From CAVPJW01 sp963705525 (GTDB lineage Bacteria > Acidobacteriota > Vicinamibacteria > Vicinamibacterales > CAVPJW01), in assembly GCA_963705525.1 (NCBI GenBank), contig CAVPJW010000004.1, forward strand, positions 62,001 through 126,000: DNA of 64,000 nucleotides, read 5' to 3'. Positions 36,268 through 45,545 of this stretch are shown here, in pieces. A program made the position numbers and the translations under genes. How positions within the stretch are numbered: position 1 is the first letter of the stretch; every line of letters starts with the position of its first letter. A model generated the notes under the pieces. That model had not been told where the DNA came from, searched no databases, and was given only the letters and a program-made list of their open reading frames with translations.

Positions 36268-37983
36268 TTACCCGAGCTGCGCCGGATGCTTCAGATGCCA
36301 TCCGGTCGCTTCCTGATAGGCGCGCGCCAGCGCGGCCATCCGAGCTTCGCCGAACAGCTGACCGACGAATGTGAGGCTCGTGGGATTTCCCTTTTCGTTG
36401 AACCCGTGCGGCAGGACGATGCAGGGATGGCCCGTGAGGTTGGTGACAGACGTGTTGAGCGTGGCCACGGGATTTGGCGTGTAGTCCGCATAGTCGAACG
36501 GCACGACATACACGTCGATGTCCGACATGACGCGAGCCATCTCCCGCATCAGGAGCGCGCGCATGCGATTGGCGTTTACATATTCGGTGGCCGGCAGAAG
36601 TCGCGCGGTGTTGTGGTGTGCGACGCGATCCTGCCGCGCCAGTTGGGCGGGCTGGGTCTCGATCGGATCGTGAAGCGCCGCGCTCGCCTCGCCATAGAGA
36701 ACGGTGACCAGATCGACGACGACGTTTTCGGGGAGGGCGACGTCAACGAGAGTGACGCCGAGGTGTCGAAGGGCCTCGAGCGCAGCTCTGTCGTTCGCAT
36801 CGACCTGGGGAGTCTGGTTGGTGTTCGAGAAGGCCGCTTTGAGGTAGCCGACCCGCAGTCGCCGGACGTCGAGATCCGCGTTCCAGTTGAATGGCACGTC
36901 CACGACGGACAGGTCGTGGCCGTCCGGACCCTGAATGGCCGCCAGAACCATCGCGCAGTCTTCGACGCTTCGGCACATCGGTCCGATCTTGTCGAGGCTC
37001 CAGCTGAGCGCCATCACACCGTGGCGACTCACCCGGCCGAAGGTCGGCCTCAGGCCGGTGACGCCACAGATCCCAGAGGGCTCGACGATCGATCCGCCGG
37101 TCTCCGTGCCAATCGAAAACCCGACGAGACCACCAGCGGTGGCAGAGGCCGGTCCCGCCGACGATCCCTGCGATCCCATGGAGAGGTCCCACGGATTCTT
37201 GGTCTGGCCTCCAAACCAGACGTCGTCGAGCGCTAGTTCGCCCGTGGCAAGCTTCGCGATGAGAACCGCTCCCGCATCCCGCAGACGTGACACGACGGTC
37301 GCATCGACATCGATCGTGCGGTTCTTGAACGGCGCGGCTCCCCAGGTCGTGGGATATCCTTTGGCCGCACACAGATCCTTCACGCCGTACGGAATGCCGT
37401 GGAGAGGCCCCCGATACCGCCCCGTCGCAATCTCGCGGTCCGCTTCCTTGGCTTGCGTCAGCGCGAGCGCGTCGGTCACCGTCACTACGCAATTCAGTTT
37501 CGGATTGAGGCGCGCGATGCGCCCGAGATACATCTCTGTGAGCTCGACCGACGTCATCTTCCTCGTGCGCACCAGTTCGGCCAGATCAGCGATGGGCCAG
37601 AATGCGGCGTCCTCGAGGCGCGCCGGTAGTCCCTTCCAGGTGGGTGTGCTGTACCTGACGGGCTGCCTGGCCCGATCGATGTCCATACCTGGAACGATCG
37701 GATTGAAGTAAAGCGGCGGGCCGACGCTGTTATCGAGCGGCACAGCGCGGACTTTCTTGTAGAGGTCGAGCGTATCGGGCATGTCCGCCAGCATCCGATC
37801 CAACTGCTGGCCGGTAAACTCGAGACCGGCGACGGCCGCGGCGGCCGACAGCATGTCCTTCGTGATCGCCGGCGATGTCGCGTCCTGGACCTTCGCCCAG
37901 AGAACGCCGGGGAACAGCGTGGCGCCGAGGCCAAGGCTCGAGAAATAGGAGAGAAACAGGCGGCGGTCGGATGTCAGGTTCAT
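36268..37983 (-). CDS. Secreted amidase-signature hydrolase
   Basis: 571 aa with a Tat-like leader (SDRRLFLSYFSSLGLGATLF). The Ser-Ser-Lys triad of the amidase signature family is complete: Lys in HGIPYGVKDLCA, Ser in SMGSQGSSAGPASATAGGLV, and Ser in GTETGGSIVEPS. Members cleave amide bonds in small molecules or act in transamidation. An exported form with this long N-terminal extension (about 120 residues before the core) is common in environmental bacteria. It is divergent from the CPA2 antiporter. Substrate unknown. Confidence 0.9.
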   Translation of the reverse strand: MNLTSDRRLFLSYFSSLGLGATLFPGVLWAKVQDATSPAITKDMLSAAAAVAGLEFTGQQLDRMLADMPDTLDLYKKVRAVPLDNSVGPPLYFNPIVPGMDIDRARQPVRYSTPTWKGLPARLEDAAFWPIADLAELVRTRKMTSVELTEMYLGRIARLNPKLNCVVTVTDALALTQAKEADREIATGRYRGPLHGIPYGVKDLCAAKGYPTTWGAAPFKNRTIDVDATVVSRLRDAGAVLIAKLATGELALDDVWFGGQTKNPWDLSMGSQGSSAGPASATAGGLVGFSIGTETGGSIVEPSGICGVTGLRPTFGRVSRHGVMALSWSLDKIGPMCRSVEDCAMVLAAIQGPDGHDLSVVDVPFNWNADLDVRRLRVGYLKAAFSNTNQTPQVDANDRAALEALRHLGVTLVDVALPENVVVDLVTVLYGEASAALHDPIETQPAQLARQDRVAHHNTARLLPATEYVNANRMRALLMREMARVMSDIDVYVVPFDYADYTPNPVATLNTSVTNLTGHPCIVLPHGFNEKGNPTSLTFVGQLFGEARMAALARAYQEATGWHLKHPAQLG

Positions 37984-38036
37984 GGTTCGTTACCATACAT
38001 TATGCTGGCGCCACGGACTCAGGGCGTGTTGGCGAG

Positions 38037-39764
38037 ATGCATGGCTTCGATCTGATTCTCACGCTGACTGCCGGGCTCGGCGCCGCCCTGGCGTTTGGAT
38101 ATCTGACCGAGCGCCTGGGCTTGTCGCCGCTCGTCGGATACCTCCTGGCGGGAACGCTGGTAGGTCCCCACACCCCCGGTTTCGTCGCCGACTCCGCGCT
38201 CGCGGATCAGCTCGCTGAGATTGGCGTCATCCTGCTGATGTTCGGCGTCGGCCTGCAGTTCCACATTGGCGAACTGCTGGCGGTGCGACGCATCGCGGTG
38301 CCGGGCGCGATCGCGCAGAGCACGATTGCGACGGGACTTGGCGCGGCGGTGGCTCGCGCGTTCGGCTGGGGCTGGTTCGCCAGCATCGTCTTTGGCATCG
38401 CCCTGGCGGTCGCGAGCACGGTCGTCCTCGTGCGGGTCCTTGCCGACAATCGCGACCTCCACACGCCATCGGGACACATCGCCGTTGGCTGGCTGGTCGT
38501 CGAGGATCTCCTCACCGTCGTCGTGCTCGTTCTGCTGCCCGCGTTGGCCACAGAGAATGCCTCGGCGTCGAACATCCTGATCGCGCTGGCTGTGACGACG
38601 CTCAAGGTGGCGGCGCTGGTCGGTATCACGATCTACATCGGCAACCGCGCCATCCCATGGCTCCTCAACCGCATTGCCGACACACGATCGCGTGAGCTGT
38701 TCACGCTCACCGTTCTGGTCGTCGCGCTTGGCCTTGCCGTCGGTTCAGCGATAGCGTTCGGCGTGTCGATGGCGCTCGGCGCATTCCTGGCGGGAATGGT
38801 GGTCGGGCGTTCTGATTTCAGCCTCCGTGCGGCGTCCGAAGCGCTTCCCATGCGCGACGCCTTCGCCGTCCTGTTCTTCGTATCGGTGGGGATGCTGCTC
38901 GATCCGAGGTACCTGATGCAGGCACCCGGGTTGATCCTCGCCACACTCGCCGTCGTGATGATCGGGAAACCCCTCGTGGCCTTCGTCATGGTCCTGCTGC
39001 TCAAGCACCCGGTGCGGGTCGCGCTGTCAGTCGCTGTTGCGCTCGCGCAGATCGGCGAGTTCTCATTCCTGTTGTCAGCGCTCGGCAAGCAACTGGGCAT
39101 TCTCGACTCCGCCGCCATCAATACCATCGTCGCGGTCGCGATCATTTCGATCGTGCTCAACCCTCTTCTCTACCGCGCCGTGCCGGGCGTCGATCGCTCA
39201 ATCGCCAACCATCGGCGATTGTCAGGATGGCTGAACCCGGCTCGGGCTCAGAGTGCAGCCGCCGAAGGGCCGCCGGTCGATCCCGCGCATCGTGCGGTGA
39301 TTATCGGCTACGGTCCCACGGGACGAACGGTCACGCGACTCCTCCGCGACAACGGCATCGAGCCGGCCGTCATCGAGCTGAACATGACGACCGTCCGCGA
39401 GCTTCGGGACCAGGGAATGTTGGCGGTGTACGGCGACGCCAGCCACCGCGACACCTTGAGTGCCATCGGCATCGATCGAGCCGCGAGCCTGGTGATCAGC
39501 GCGGCTGGACTGGAACAGAGCGCCGAAGTCATTCGAGCGGCGCGCGAGCTCAACCCTTCGATCTTCGTGCTGGCGCGCGTGGCCTACCTGCGCGACCTGC
39601 GCGAGTTGGGAGAGGCCGGTGCCGACATGGTGTTTTCCGGAGAGGGCGAAGTGGCGCTGGCCTTCACCGAGGCCATCCTGCATCGGCTTGGCGCGACGCC
39701 CGAGCAGATCGACCGCGAGCGCGCGCGGGTGCACGAAGAGCTCCATCGACCGGGCCCGGCGTGA
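38037..39764 (+). CDS. CPA2-family cation:proton antiporter with RCK domain
   Basis: 575 aa from ATG 38037; the frame is open further upstream but this Met begins the hydrophobic core (MHGFDLILTLTAGLGAALAF). Twelve or so spans match the KefB/RosB type (PLVGYLLAGTLVGPHTPGF, GVILLMFGVGLQFH, ALGAFLAGMVVGRSDF). The C-terminal domain is a TrkA-N/RCK Rossmann fold (AVIIGYGPTGRTVTRLL, VYGDASHRDTLSAIGI) that binds NAD(H) or a nucleotide and gates transport. It exchanges K+ or Na+ for protons. It is divergent from the amidase gene, and 79 nt upstream of the SoxC gene. Confidence 0.92.
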   Translation: MHGFDLILTLTAGLGAALAFGYLTERLGLSPLVGYLLAGTLVGPHTPGFVADSALADQLAEIGVILLMFGVGLQFHIGELLAVRRIAVPGAIAQSTIATGLGAAVARAFGWGWFASIVFGIALAVASTVVLVRVLADNRDLHTPSGHIAVGWLVVEDLLTVVVLVLLPALATENASASNILIALAVTTLKVAALVGITIYIGNRAIPWLLNRIADTRSRELFTLTVLVVALGLAVGSAIAFGVSMALGAFLAGMVVGRSDFSLRAASEALPMRDAFAVLFFVSVGMLLDPRYLMQAPGLILATLAVVMIGKPLVAFVMVLLLKHPVRVALSVAVALAQIGEFSFLLSALGKQLGILDSAAINTIVAVAIISIVLNPLLYRAVPGVDRSIANHRRLSGWLNPARAQSAAAEGPPVDPAHRAVIIGYGPTGRTVTRLLRDNGIEPAVIELNMTTVRELRDQGMLAVYGDASHRDTLSAIGIDRAASLVISAAGLEQSAEVIRAARELNPSIFVLARVAYLRDLRELGEAGADMVFSGEGEVALAFTEAILHRLGATPEQIDRERARVHEELHRPGPA

Positions 39765-39843
39765 CGAATGAACCGTCTGGTGCACAGACTGCCTTTCCCT
39801 GCCGGGTTCCGGTAGAGTATCTGGACATCACATTGGAGGTGCT

Positions 39844-41091
39844 GTGCAGCGCATCACCGAGGCTCAGGCCGGCACGCCTCGCACCCGCACGCGTCGGTGG
39901 TTTCTGCAGCTCGGCACCGTGCTCACCGGAGCCTTGGCGGCCTGCCGCCGGGCGCCGACGCCGGCAGGAGGTGGCGCGACGCTGCTCGGCCGGCCCATCA
40001 CGCCATACGGACAGCGGTCTCGATTCGAAAAAGCTCTTCGTGTCTTTCGTCAATCGACGACGAACTCGAACGAAGCCGCCAGCAGCTTCACGCCCCTTCA
40101 GGATCTGTACGGCATCATCACGCCGTCGTCGCTTCACTTCGAACGGCATCATTCCGGCGTGCCCGACATCGATCCCGGTCAGCACCATCTCCTGATCCAC
40201 GGCCTGGTCGATCGACCGCTCACCTTCTCGCTGGATGAGATCAAACGGTTTCCGTCCCGGTCTCCCGTGCATTTCCTCGAGTGCTCGGGCAACAGCAACA
40301 CGGAATGGAAGACGGCGGCTGAAAAGGACGTGCAGCACGCTCACGGGCTGACGAGCTGCAGTCAGTGGACGGGCGTTCCGCTGGCCCTCTTGCTCACCGA
40401 GTGCGGTGTGCAGCCAAATGGCACGTGGATCCTTGCCGAGGGCGCCGATGCGTGCAAGATGACGCGCAGCCTCCCGATGACCAAGGCGCTCGATGACGTG
40501 CTGGTGGCGTATGGGCAGAATGGCGAAGCGCTTCGTCCCGAGCAGGGTTATCCGCTGCGCCTTCTGGTGCCGGGCTGGGAGGGCAACATCAATGTCAAGT
40601 GGCTGCGGCGATTGAAGGTCGTGGATCAGCCCTATATGACACGCGAGGAGACCTCGAAGTACACCGACCTGCTCCCCGACGGCACAGCGCGTCAGTTCAC
40701 GTTCGTCATGGACGCCAAGTCCCTGATCACGCGTCCGTCGGGCGGTGAGCGGCTCCCGGCGCCGGGAGTATACGAGCTCACCGGACTCGCATGGTCCGGC
40801 CGGGGCACGATCACGCGCGTCGAGTACACAGTCGACGGCGGAGCCACATGGGCGGAGGCGGAACTCGAAGGGCCCGTCCTGCCGATCTCGCACACGCGAT
40901 TTCGCGCGACATGGCGCTGGGATGGACGCGAGGCGATCCTCCAATCCCGATGCACTGACGATACGGGCTATCAGCAGCCGACACGCGCGGCGCTGGTGGC
41001 GATTCGGGGCACCAATTCCAACTATCACTTCAACGGCATCCAGAGCTGGCGGGTCCAGGCCGATGGCACCATACAGAGCGCCGATGCATAA
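39844..41091 (+). CDS. soxC: SoxC-type sulfane/sulfite dehydrogenase molybdoprotein
   Basis: 415 aa from a GTG with GGAGG 6 nt upstream. A Tat/lipoprotein-like leader (RTRRWFLQLGTVLTGALAAC) is followed by the SoxC pattern: YGIITPSSLHFERHHSGVPD, VHFLECSGNSNTEWKTA (Mo-ligand Cys), LTSCSQWTGVPLALLL, VPGWEGNINVKWLRRLKVV, TREETSKYTDLLPDG. SoxCD oxidises sulfur bound to the SoxYZ carrier during thiosulfate oxidation. The cytochrome that overlaps its 3' end by 8 nt is SoxD-like, giving the usual pair. No soxXYZAB genes are in the window. A Cys at the leader end (LAAC) could also be lipidated. Confidence 0.9.
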   Translation: MQRITEAQAGTPRTRTRRWFLQLGTVLTGALAACRRAPTPAGGGATLLGRPITPYGQRSRFEKALRVFRQSTTNSNEAASSFTPLQDLYGIITPSSLHFERHHSGVPDIDPGQHHLLIHGLVDRPLTFSLDEIKRFPSRSPVHFLECSGNSNTEWKTAAEKDVQHAHGLTSCSQWTGVPLALLLTECGVQPNGTWILAEGADACKMTRSLPMTKALDDVLVAYGQNGEALRPEQGYPLRLLVPGWEGNINVKWLRRLKVVDQPYMTREETSKYTDLLPDGTARQFTFVMDAKSLITRPSGGERLPAPGVYELTGLAWSGRGTITRVEYTVDGGATWAEAELEGPVLPISHTRFRATWRWDGREAILQSRCTDDTGYQQPTRAALVAIRGTNSNYHFNGIQSWRVQADGTIQSADA

Positions 41092-41692
41092 CTGGTGCGT
41101 CATCACGATCTGCTCGGCCGCAGCGGCGATATTCGCATCGCCGAGCGCCGGCGCGCAGACGGTACGGTTCGGACTCGGTCACACGCCGACTCGCGAAGAG
41201 GTCGTCGCGCTCGACATCGCCATCGGTCCGAATGGAAAGGAACTGCCTCCGGGCAGTGGGGATGCGTCCTCGGGCAAGGCCGTCTATGACCGCCGCTGTG
41301 TGGTCTGTCATGGCGCGACGGCTCGCGAAGGACCGCAGGACATTCTCGTGGGTGGCCGAGGCACGCTGACCACCGCCAAGCCCGTCAAAACGATCGGCAG
41401 CTACTGGCCGTACGCGACGACGCTCTGGGACTATCTGAATCGCGCGATGCCGTTCGACCGGCCGGGCACGTTGACCTACGACGAGGTCTACGGGATTACG
41501 GCGTATCTGCTGTCTTTGAACGGCATCATCGGAGAGCACGACGTGATGAACGCGGAGACGCTGCCGCGCGTCAAGATGCCGAATCAGAGCGGCTTTGTGT
41601 CGGACCCGAGGCCGGATACGGACACGAAAGTCGAAGGGTCGAAGGGTCGAAAAGTCGCAGGGTCGAAAACGGGGAACGACAAATCACGATGA
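41084..41692 (+). CDS. SoxD-like c-type cytochrome
   Basis: 202 aa from an ATG inside the last codons of soxC. A signal peptide (cut after AGAQ) precedes GLGHTPTREEVVALDIAIGP and NGKELPPGSG, then one heme site CVVCH, then GSYWPYATTLWDYLNRAMPF and DEVYGITAYLLSLNGI, which match SoxD in order and wording. Typical SoxD is longer and may carry two hemes; here one is seen. It should take electrons from SoxC. The last 30 residues (KVEGSKGRKVAGSKTGNDKS) are encoded by tandem 8-nt repeats and do not look like part of the fold. Confidence 0.86.
   Translation: MHNWCVITICSAAAAIFASPSAGAQTVRFGLGHTPTREEVVALDIAIGPNGKELPPGSGDASSGKAVYDRRCVVCHGATAREGPQDILVGGRGTLTTAKPVKTIGSYWPYATTLWDYLNRAMPFDRPGTLTYDEVYGITAYLLSLNGIIGEHDVMNAETLPRVKMPNQSGFVSDPRPDTDTKVEGSKGRKVAGSKTGNDKSR
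41627..41666 (+). repeat. Five tandem 8-nt repeats (AGGGTCGA-like) in the cytochrome tail
   Basis: Units are AAAGTCGA, AGGGTCGA, AGGGTCGA, AAAGTCGC, AGGGTCGA. They are translated as part of the SoxD-like C-terminus, rich in Lys, Gly and Ser. The tract looks like a late addition at the end of the gene. Confidence 0.8.
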
Positions 41693-41698
41693 GGTGGG

Positions 41699-42634
41699 AT
41701 GGTGCAGACGCTTCTGATCGCAGCGGTCGTGCTCGGCGCAGGTTCGACGATTTCTCATTCGCGGCAAACCGCCATGTCACGACCTGAGGCGCATTCATTG
41801 TTCGGCCGGCCGTTGTACGCGCCGACGTTATCGCCGGAGCAGAAGACCAAGCTCGAGCAGGACCTTGCGCAGGCGCAGGCTGATCTGAACAAGGCGCCAT
41901 CAGACCCGGCGCGCATCGTCTGGGTGGGCCGCCGCCTCGGCTATCTCGGCCGCTATCGCGACGCGATCACGACCTATACGAAGGGCATCGAGGCGCATCC
42001 GAATGATGCGGCGTTGTACAGGCATCGCGGGCATCGCTACATTTCGATTCGGGAATTCGACAAGGCGATTGCCGACTTCGAACGCGCCGTGACGCTCGTG
42101 AAAGGCCATCCCGACGAGGTCGAAGCCGATGGTGCACCGAACAAGTTCAACAAGCCACGGAGCACACTCCAGTCGAACATCTGGTACCACCTTGGCCTCG
42201 CGTACTACCTCGAGGGCGATTTCGAGCGCGCGCTGACCGCCTACGTGGAGTGCATGAAGGTGTCGACGGTGAATGACGACATGCTCGTGGCGACGAGCGA
42301 CTGGCTCTACATGACTTACCGGCGACTCGGCCGCGAAGCCGAGGCGCGAAAAGTGCTCGAGCCGATCACCGAAAAGATGGACATCCTGGAGAACGACACG
42401 TACCACAGGCGACTGCTGATGTACAAAGGGCTCGTCCCGCCCGACGCGCTGCTCAAGACGGAAGGGGCAAGCGACCTCGACATCGCCACTCAGGGTTACG
42501 GCGTCGGCAATTGGTACCTGTATAACGGGCAGAAGGACAAGGCGAAGGCCATTTTCGAACGCGTCCTGAAGGGGTCTTCCTGGTCCGCGTTTGGCTATAT
42601 CGCGTCAGAAGCCGACCTCAAACGAGGACTGTAG
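41699..42634 (+). CDS. Exported TPR protein
   Basis: 311 aa. A signal sequence (TLLIAAVVLGAGSTISHS) is followed by TPR helices (RIVWVGRRLGYLGRYRDAIT, ALYRHRGHRYISIREFDKAI, IWYHLGLAYYLEGDFERALT, YMTYRRLGREAEAR). Its start is only 6 nt after the cytochrome stop, and the next gene follows 10 nt after its end, so soxC, cytochrome, TPR and cupin form one operon. TPR proteins are scaffolds; the partner is unknown. Confidence 0.85.
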   Translation: MVQTLLIAAVVLGAGSTISHSRQTAMSRPEAHSLFGRPLYAPTLSPEQKTKLEQDLAQAQADLNKAPSDPARIVWVGRRLGYLGRYRDAITTYTKGIEAHPNDAALYRHRGHRYISIREFDKAIADFERAVTLVKGHPDEVEADGAPNKFNKPRSTLQSNIWYHLGLAYYLEGDFERALTAYVECMKVSTVNDDMLVATSDWLYMTYRRLGREAEARKVLEPITEKMDILENDTYHRRLLMYKGLVPPDALLKTEGASDLDIATQGYGVGNWYLYNGQKDKAKAIFERVLKGSSWSAFGYIASEADLKRGL

Positions 42635-42644
42635 GAGAGACGAC

Positions 42645-43091
42645 ATGCAGCGACCGACGATGGTGACACTGGTGAAATCACTCGGAGTGCTGACCTTTGG
42701 TGCCGCATCATTCGGGGCGGGACTCGCCGCGCAATCGGCGGCCGCACCCGCAACGTTCGTCAGTCCCGGCGGCACGGAGCTGCGGGTGCTCCTGGATAAG
42801 CAGGCGCTCGGTTCTGCGGATGTGGAAGTCGGCGAACTGACGTTCCCCGCCGGAACGGATTCAGGCGAGCACGTGCACGGATCAACGGAGATCTTCTACG
42901 TGGTCTCGGGAGAACTGGAGCACACCGTCAACAGTAAGACCACCGTCCTCAAGCCGGGTATGGTGGGCTTCGTCAAGCCGCCCGACATGGTTCGACACAA
43001 GGTCGGCCCGAGCGGCCCCACAAAGGCCGTGGTCATCTGGGTCCCGGGCGGCGAGGTGGCTCGCGTCGTTGAACGCTGGCAGTCGAGATAG
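42645..43091 (+). CDS. Exported single-domain cupin
   Basis: 148 aa from ATG 42645, with AGGAGA upstream. After a signal peptide (GVLTFGAASFGAGLAAQ) lies one conserved cupin barrel: PAGTDSGEHVHGSTEIFYVV (metal His pair and Glu) and LKPGMVGFVKPPDMVRHKVG (third His). It could bind a metal or a small ligand in the periplasm. As the last gene of the soxC operon it may help sulfur chemistry, but no such role is established. Confidence 0.85.
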   Translation: MQRPTMVTLVKSLGVLTFGAASFGAGLAAQSAAAPATFVSPGGTELRVLLDKQALGSADVEVGELTFPAGTDSGEHVHGSTEIFYVVSGELEHTVNSKTTVLKPGMVGFVKPPDMVRHKVGPSGPTKAVVIWVPGGEVARVVERWQSR

Positions 43092-43112
43092 CCAGACGTC
43101 CGCTCGCCGCTC

Positions 43113-44447
43113 TCAGGAGAACTTCACCAGATCGCCGATGGCGATCGCCCGGCCCTCTTCGATGCTCTTCCGGGCCGCGATGCCGGTGAGACACGCCATC
43201 GCGCCCGCGCGCGAGTCGGGCGGTGTCAGATGCGCCGGGACGTCCTTTCCCCGGAAGAGGATCTCCTGCATGCGCGCATCCCCGCCGCCGTGGCCGCCGA
43301 GCGCCCGCGGCACATTGACCTTGCGCCGTTTACCGAAGCTCTTCGTCAGATAGATCTCGGAGGGACCCTCGACCGGCCAGGGCTGGCGCTCGTAGCTCCG
43401 CACGTCAAGGCGACCTTTCTCCCCGTTGAATGCAATCCGATAGCCTTCGAACGGCATGAACGCATTGACTGAGTACGTCATCGTCGCACCGTTCGTATAG
43501 CGAACGAGCGCCGTCATCGAATCGTAGATGTCGATGTCCTCGCGGAACACACAGCCATCGCGGAGATAGCCGTCAGCGGATTCGCAGCCAACGTACAAGT
43601 CCATCATCTCTTCGTCTTTCGTGATGTCGAAAGCGAAGCGGCACTCCGCCTTGTGCGGACAGGGGCGGCAATTCGTGTGGCGGAATGTCCCGTTCTTGCC
43701 GTACACCGTGAGGGCGCCTCGGGCGGTGACATCGAGCGGCTCGGCGTCGAGCCACCAGTTCGCCAGGTCGAAATGGTGGCTGGCCTTGTGCACGAGGAGC
43801 GTGCCGCTCCGATTGCGCAGCCGGTGCCAGCGGCGGAAGTAGTCGGCGCCGTGGATGACGTCGAGATACCAGCTGAAATCGACCGAGATCACGCGGCCGA
43901 TCTCGCCCGACATGAGCGTCTCCTTCACCACTTGATGCGCCGGAGCGTATCGATAGTTGAACGTCACGATAATCTTCCGGTTGTTCCGGCGTTCGGCATC
44001 GAGCACCGCCTGGCACTGCTGCTCGTCGATCACCATCGGCTTCTCGGTCATCACCGAGAGTCCGCGATCGAGACCCCGCACGATGTAATCGCTGTGAAAC
44101 GCGTCGACAGTCGTCACCATGAGGGTGTCGGGCCTGGTTCGGCCAATCATGTCGTCGAAGTCGGTGAACGTCGGACACGTCAGTCCCATCCGACGCTTCG
44201 CCACCTCCACGCGGCGAGGATTGATGTCGCAGAGCCCGACGAACTCGATCAGGTCCGAGTAACCGCTGACGAGATTCCGCCCCCACATCGTGGAGCCTCG
44301 GCTGCCGGTGCCCACGAGCGCCAGCCTGCGCTTCGTACCCTGCGCGTTCACGGAGAGCGGCGTGGCGAGCGGCAAGAGCGATGCCGCGCTTGCCCCAAGG
44401 GCCGTCTGCACGAATTCACGACGGGTGACCTGATGTTCCGTAGACAT
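43113..44447 (-). CDS. Gfo/Idh/MocA-family oxidoreductase, exported
   Basis: 444 aa from ATG 44447, preceded by AGGAGG. A Tat signal (TRREFVQTALGASAASLLPL) leads to the NAD(P)-binding Rossmann fold (RRLALVGTGSRGSTMW), then VMTEKPMVIDEQQC with the EKP motif and NYRYAPAHQVVKE. A four-Cys stretch (NCRPCPHKAECRF) follows the catalytic domain and may hold a metal. Such enzymes oxidise or reduce sugars or related compounds with a tightly bound nucleotide in the periplasm. It stands alone. Confidence 0.9.
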   Translation of the reverse strand: MSTEHQVTRREFVQTALGASAASLLPLATPLSVNAQGTKRRLALVGTGSRGSTMWGRNLVSGYSDLIEFVGLCDINPRRVEVAKRRMGLTCPTFTDFDDMIGRTRPDTLMVTTVDAFHSDYIVRGLDRGLSVMTEKPMVIDEQQCQAVLDAERRNNRKIIVTFNYRYAPAHQVVKETLMSGEIGRVISVDFSWYLDVIHGADYFRRWHRLRNRSGTLLVHKASHHFDLANWWLDAEPLDVTARGALTVYGKNGTFRHTNCRPCPHKAECRFAFDITKDEEMMDLYVGCESADGYLRDGCVFREDIDIYDSMTALVRYTNGATMTYSVNAFMPFEGYRIAFNGEKGRLDVRSYERQPWPVEGPSEIYLTKSFGKRRKVNVPRALGGHGGGDARMQEILFRGKDVPAHLTPPDSRAGAMACLTGIAARKSIEEGRAIAIGDLVKFS

Positions 44448-44593
44448 GCGCCTCCTCCTACTGCCGCAGGTCGTAGAGGGGTCTATTGTCTCCCCTCGGG
44501 TCAAGTTGCTCCATCGAGCCCTAACGTGGCAAGTCGAATGGACCGAAAGAGAAGCATCGTGTCGGCCAAGTCATAAGAATGAGAGGGAAAAGT

Positions 44594-45514
44594 ATGCCTC
44601 GACTCTCCGCCGCTGCCCTCTTGGGTGTCTTGCTCATGGGGTCAACGACTGCATCGGCCCAACCACGGCAAGTCCAGATCTACACCTTCGTGATCGACCA
44701 CGGGCTGACGCTCGCATCCCGAACCGACGCGAACGGCGAGACCATATCGGTCGCGTCCGGAAAGCTCCGATCGGTCAGCGGCAACCGAAAAAACTTCGAT
44801 AATCAAGGCACCGGGCATGTCACGTTCTGGAATCGCACCGTGCCCGATCCGTTCTTCGCACCACTCGGCTCCCGCGCTGCGCTCATCGTCTTCAACTTCG
44901 ACCCGACGATGAACCCATCACGCGGATATCTCGGGCAGATTGAAACACCAGCCGGACCACGCACGACCATCGGCGTGCTCCAGCAGAACGCCAACGGCAA
45001 GATCATCGGGCCGTTTCCGTTCATCCGCGGCTCGTGGGTGATTCTACTTCCGTCGACCATCAGTGGCGCCAATCCCGACGATCTCGTCATCCAGGCCACG
45101 GTTGTCCTCAACCAGAACCCCTTGAATTTGGGATCGTCCGCGCTGAATCTGATCGCCCACGCCGCGAACCCTCCGTTTGCGAGCGACGCCACACCCGGGG
45201 GGATGCATCTCCTGGACGCGGCGACCGCGATCGGTTCGTTCTACGGCGAGACGAATATCGGCGGCCAGACCGCGCCTGTGCGAGCGTTCTCGTCATCGCT
45301 CTTCCCAGCCATGTGGGCTCACCTGCTCGCGATGCCGGCTGGCGCCAACGACTTCACGGTCGTCGCGTGCTGGGATCTCGTTGCGACGACAACGCCAAAG
45401 AACTGCGCGGTGTCAGGTGTGGGCCCCGCGCTTGGCAACACCGCCGGTTTCGCAACCTACGCACCAGTGGCCACCAGCACGAGGCTCACGCTGAACCGAA
45501 CACTGGTGCCCTGA
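44594..45514 (+). CDS. Secreted protein of unknown family, tandem copy 1
   Basis: 306 aa from ATG 44594, with GAGGG upstream (an ATG at 44579 is possible). After a signal peptide (LLGVLLMGSTTASAQ) the protein has the landmarks YTFVIDHGLTLASRTDANGE, HVTFWNRTVPDPFF, ANPDDLVIQATVV, NPPFASDAT, SFYGETN and LVATTTPKNC. The same landmarks occur in the same order in the next gene, so the two arose by duplication. No enzyme or binding motif is recognised. Composition is beta-rich. The gene follows a gap of about 145 nt after the divergent Gfo/Idh/MocA gene. Confidence 0.82.
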   Translation: MPRLSAAALLGVLLMGSTTASAQPRQVQIYTFVIDHGLTLASRTDANGETISVASGKLRSVSGNRKNFDNQGTGHVTFWNRTVPDPFFAPLGSRAALIVFNFDPTMNPSRGYLGQIETPAGPRTTIGVLQQNANGKIIGPFPFIRGSWVILLPSTISGANPDDLVIQATVVLNQNPLNLGSSALNLIAHAANPPFASDATPGGMHLLDAATAIGSFYGETNIGGQTAPVRAFSSSLFPAMWAHLLAMPAGANDFTVVACWDLVATTTPKNCAVSGVGPALGNTAGFATYAPVATSTRLTLNRTLVP

Positions 45515-45545
45515 CGGCCAGCTAAAACCAAGGAGAAGGTTCACC

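Noticed and set aside
43653..44576. 307-codon open frame opposite the Gfo/Idh/MocA gene
   Set aside because: Shadow of the real gene, without a domain or signal.
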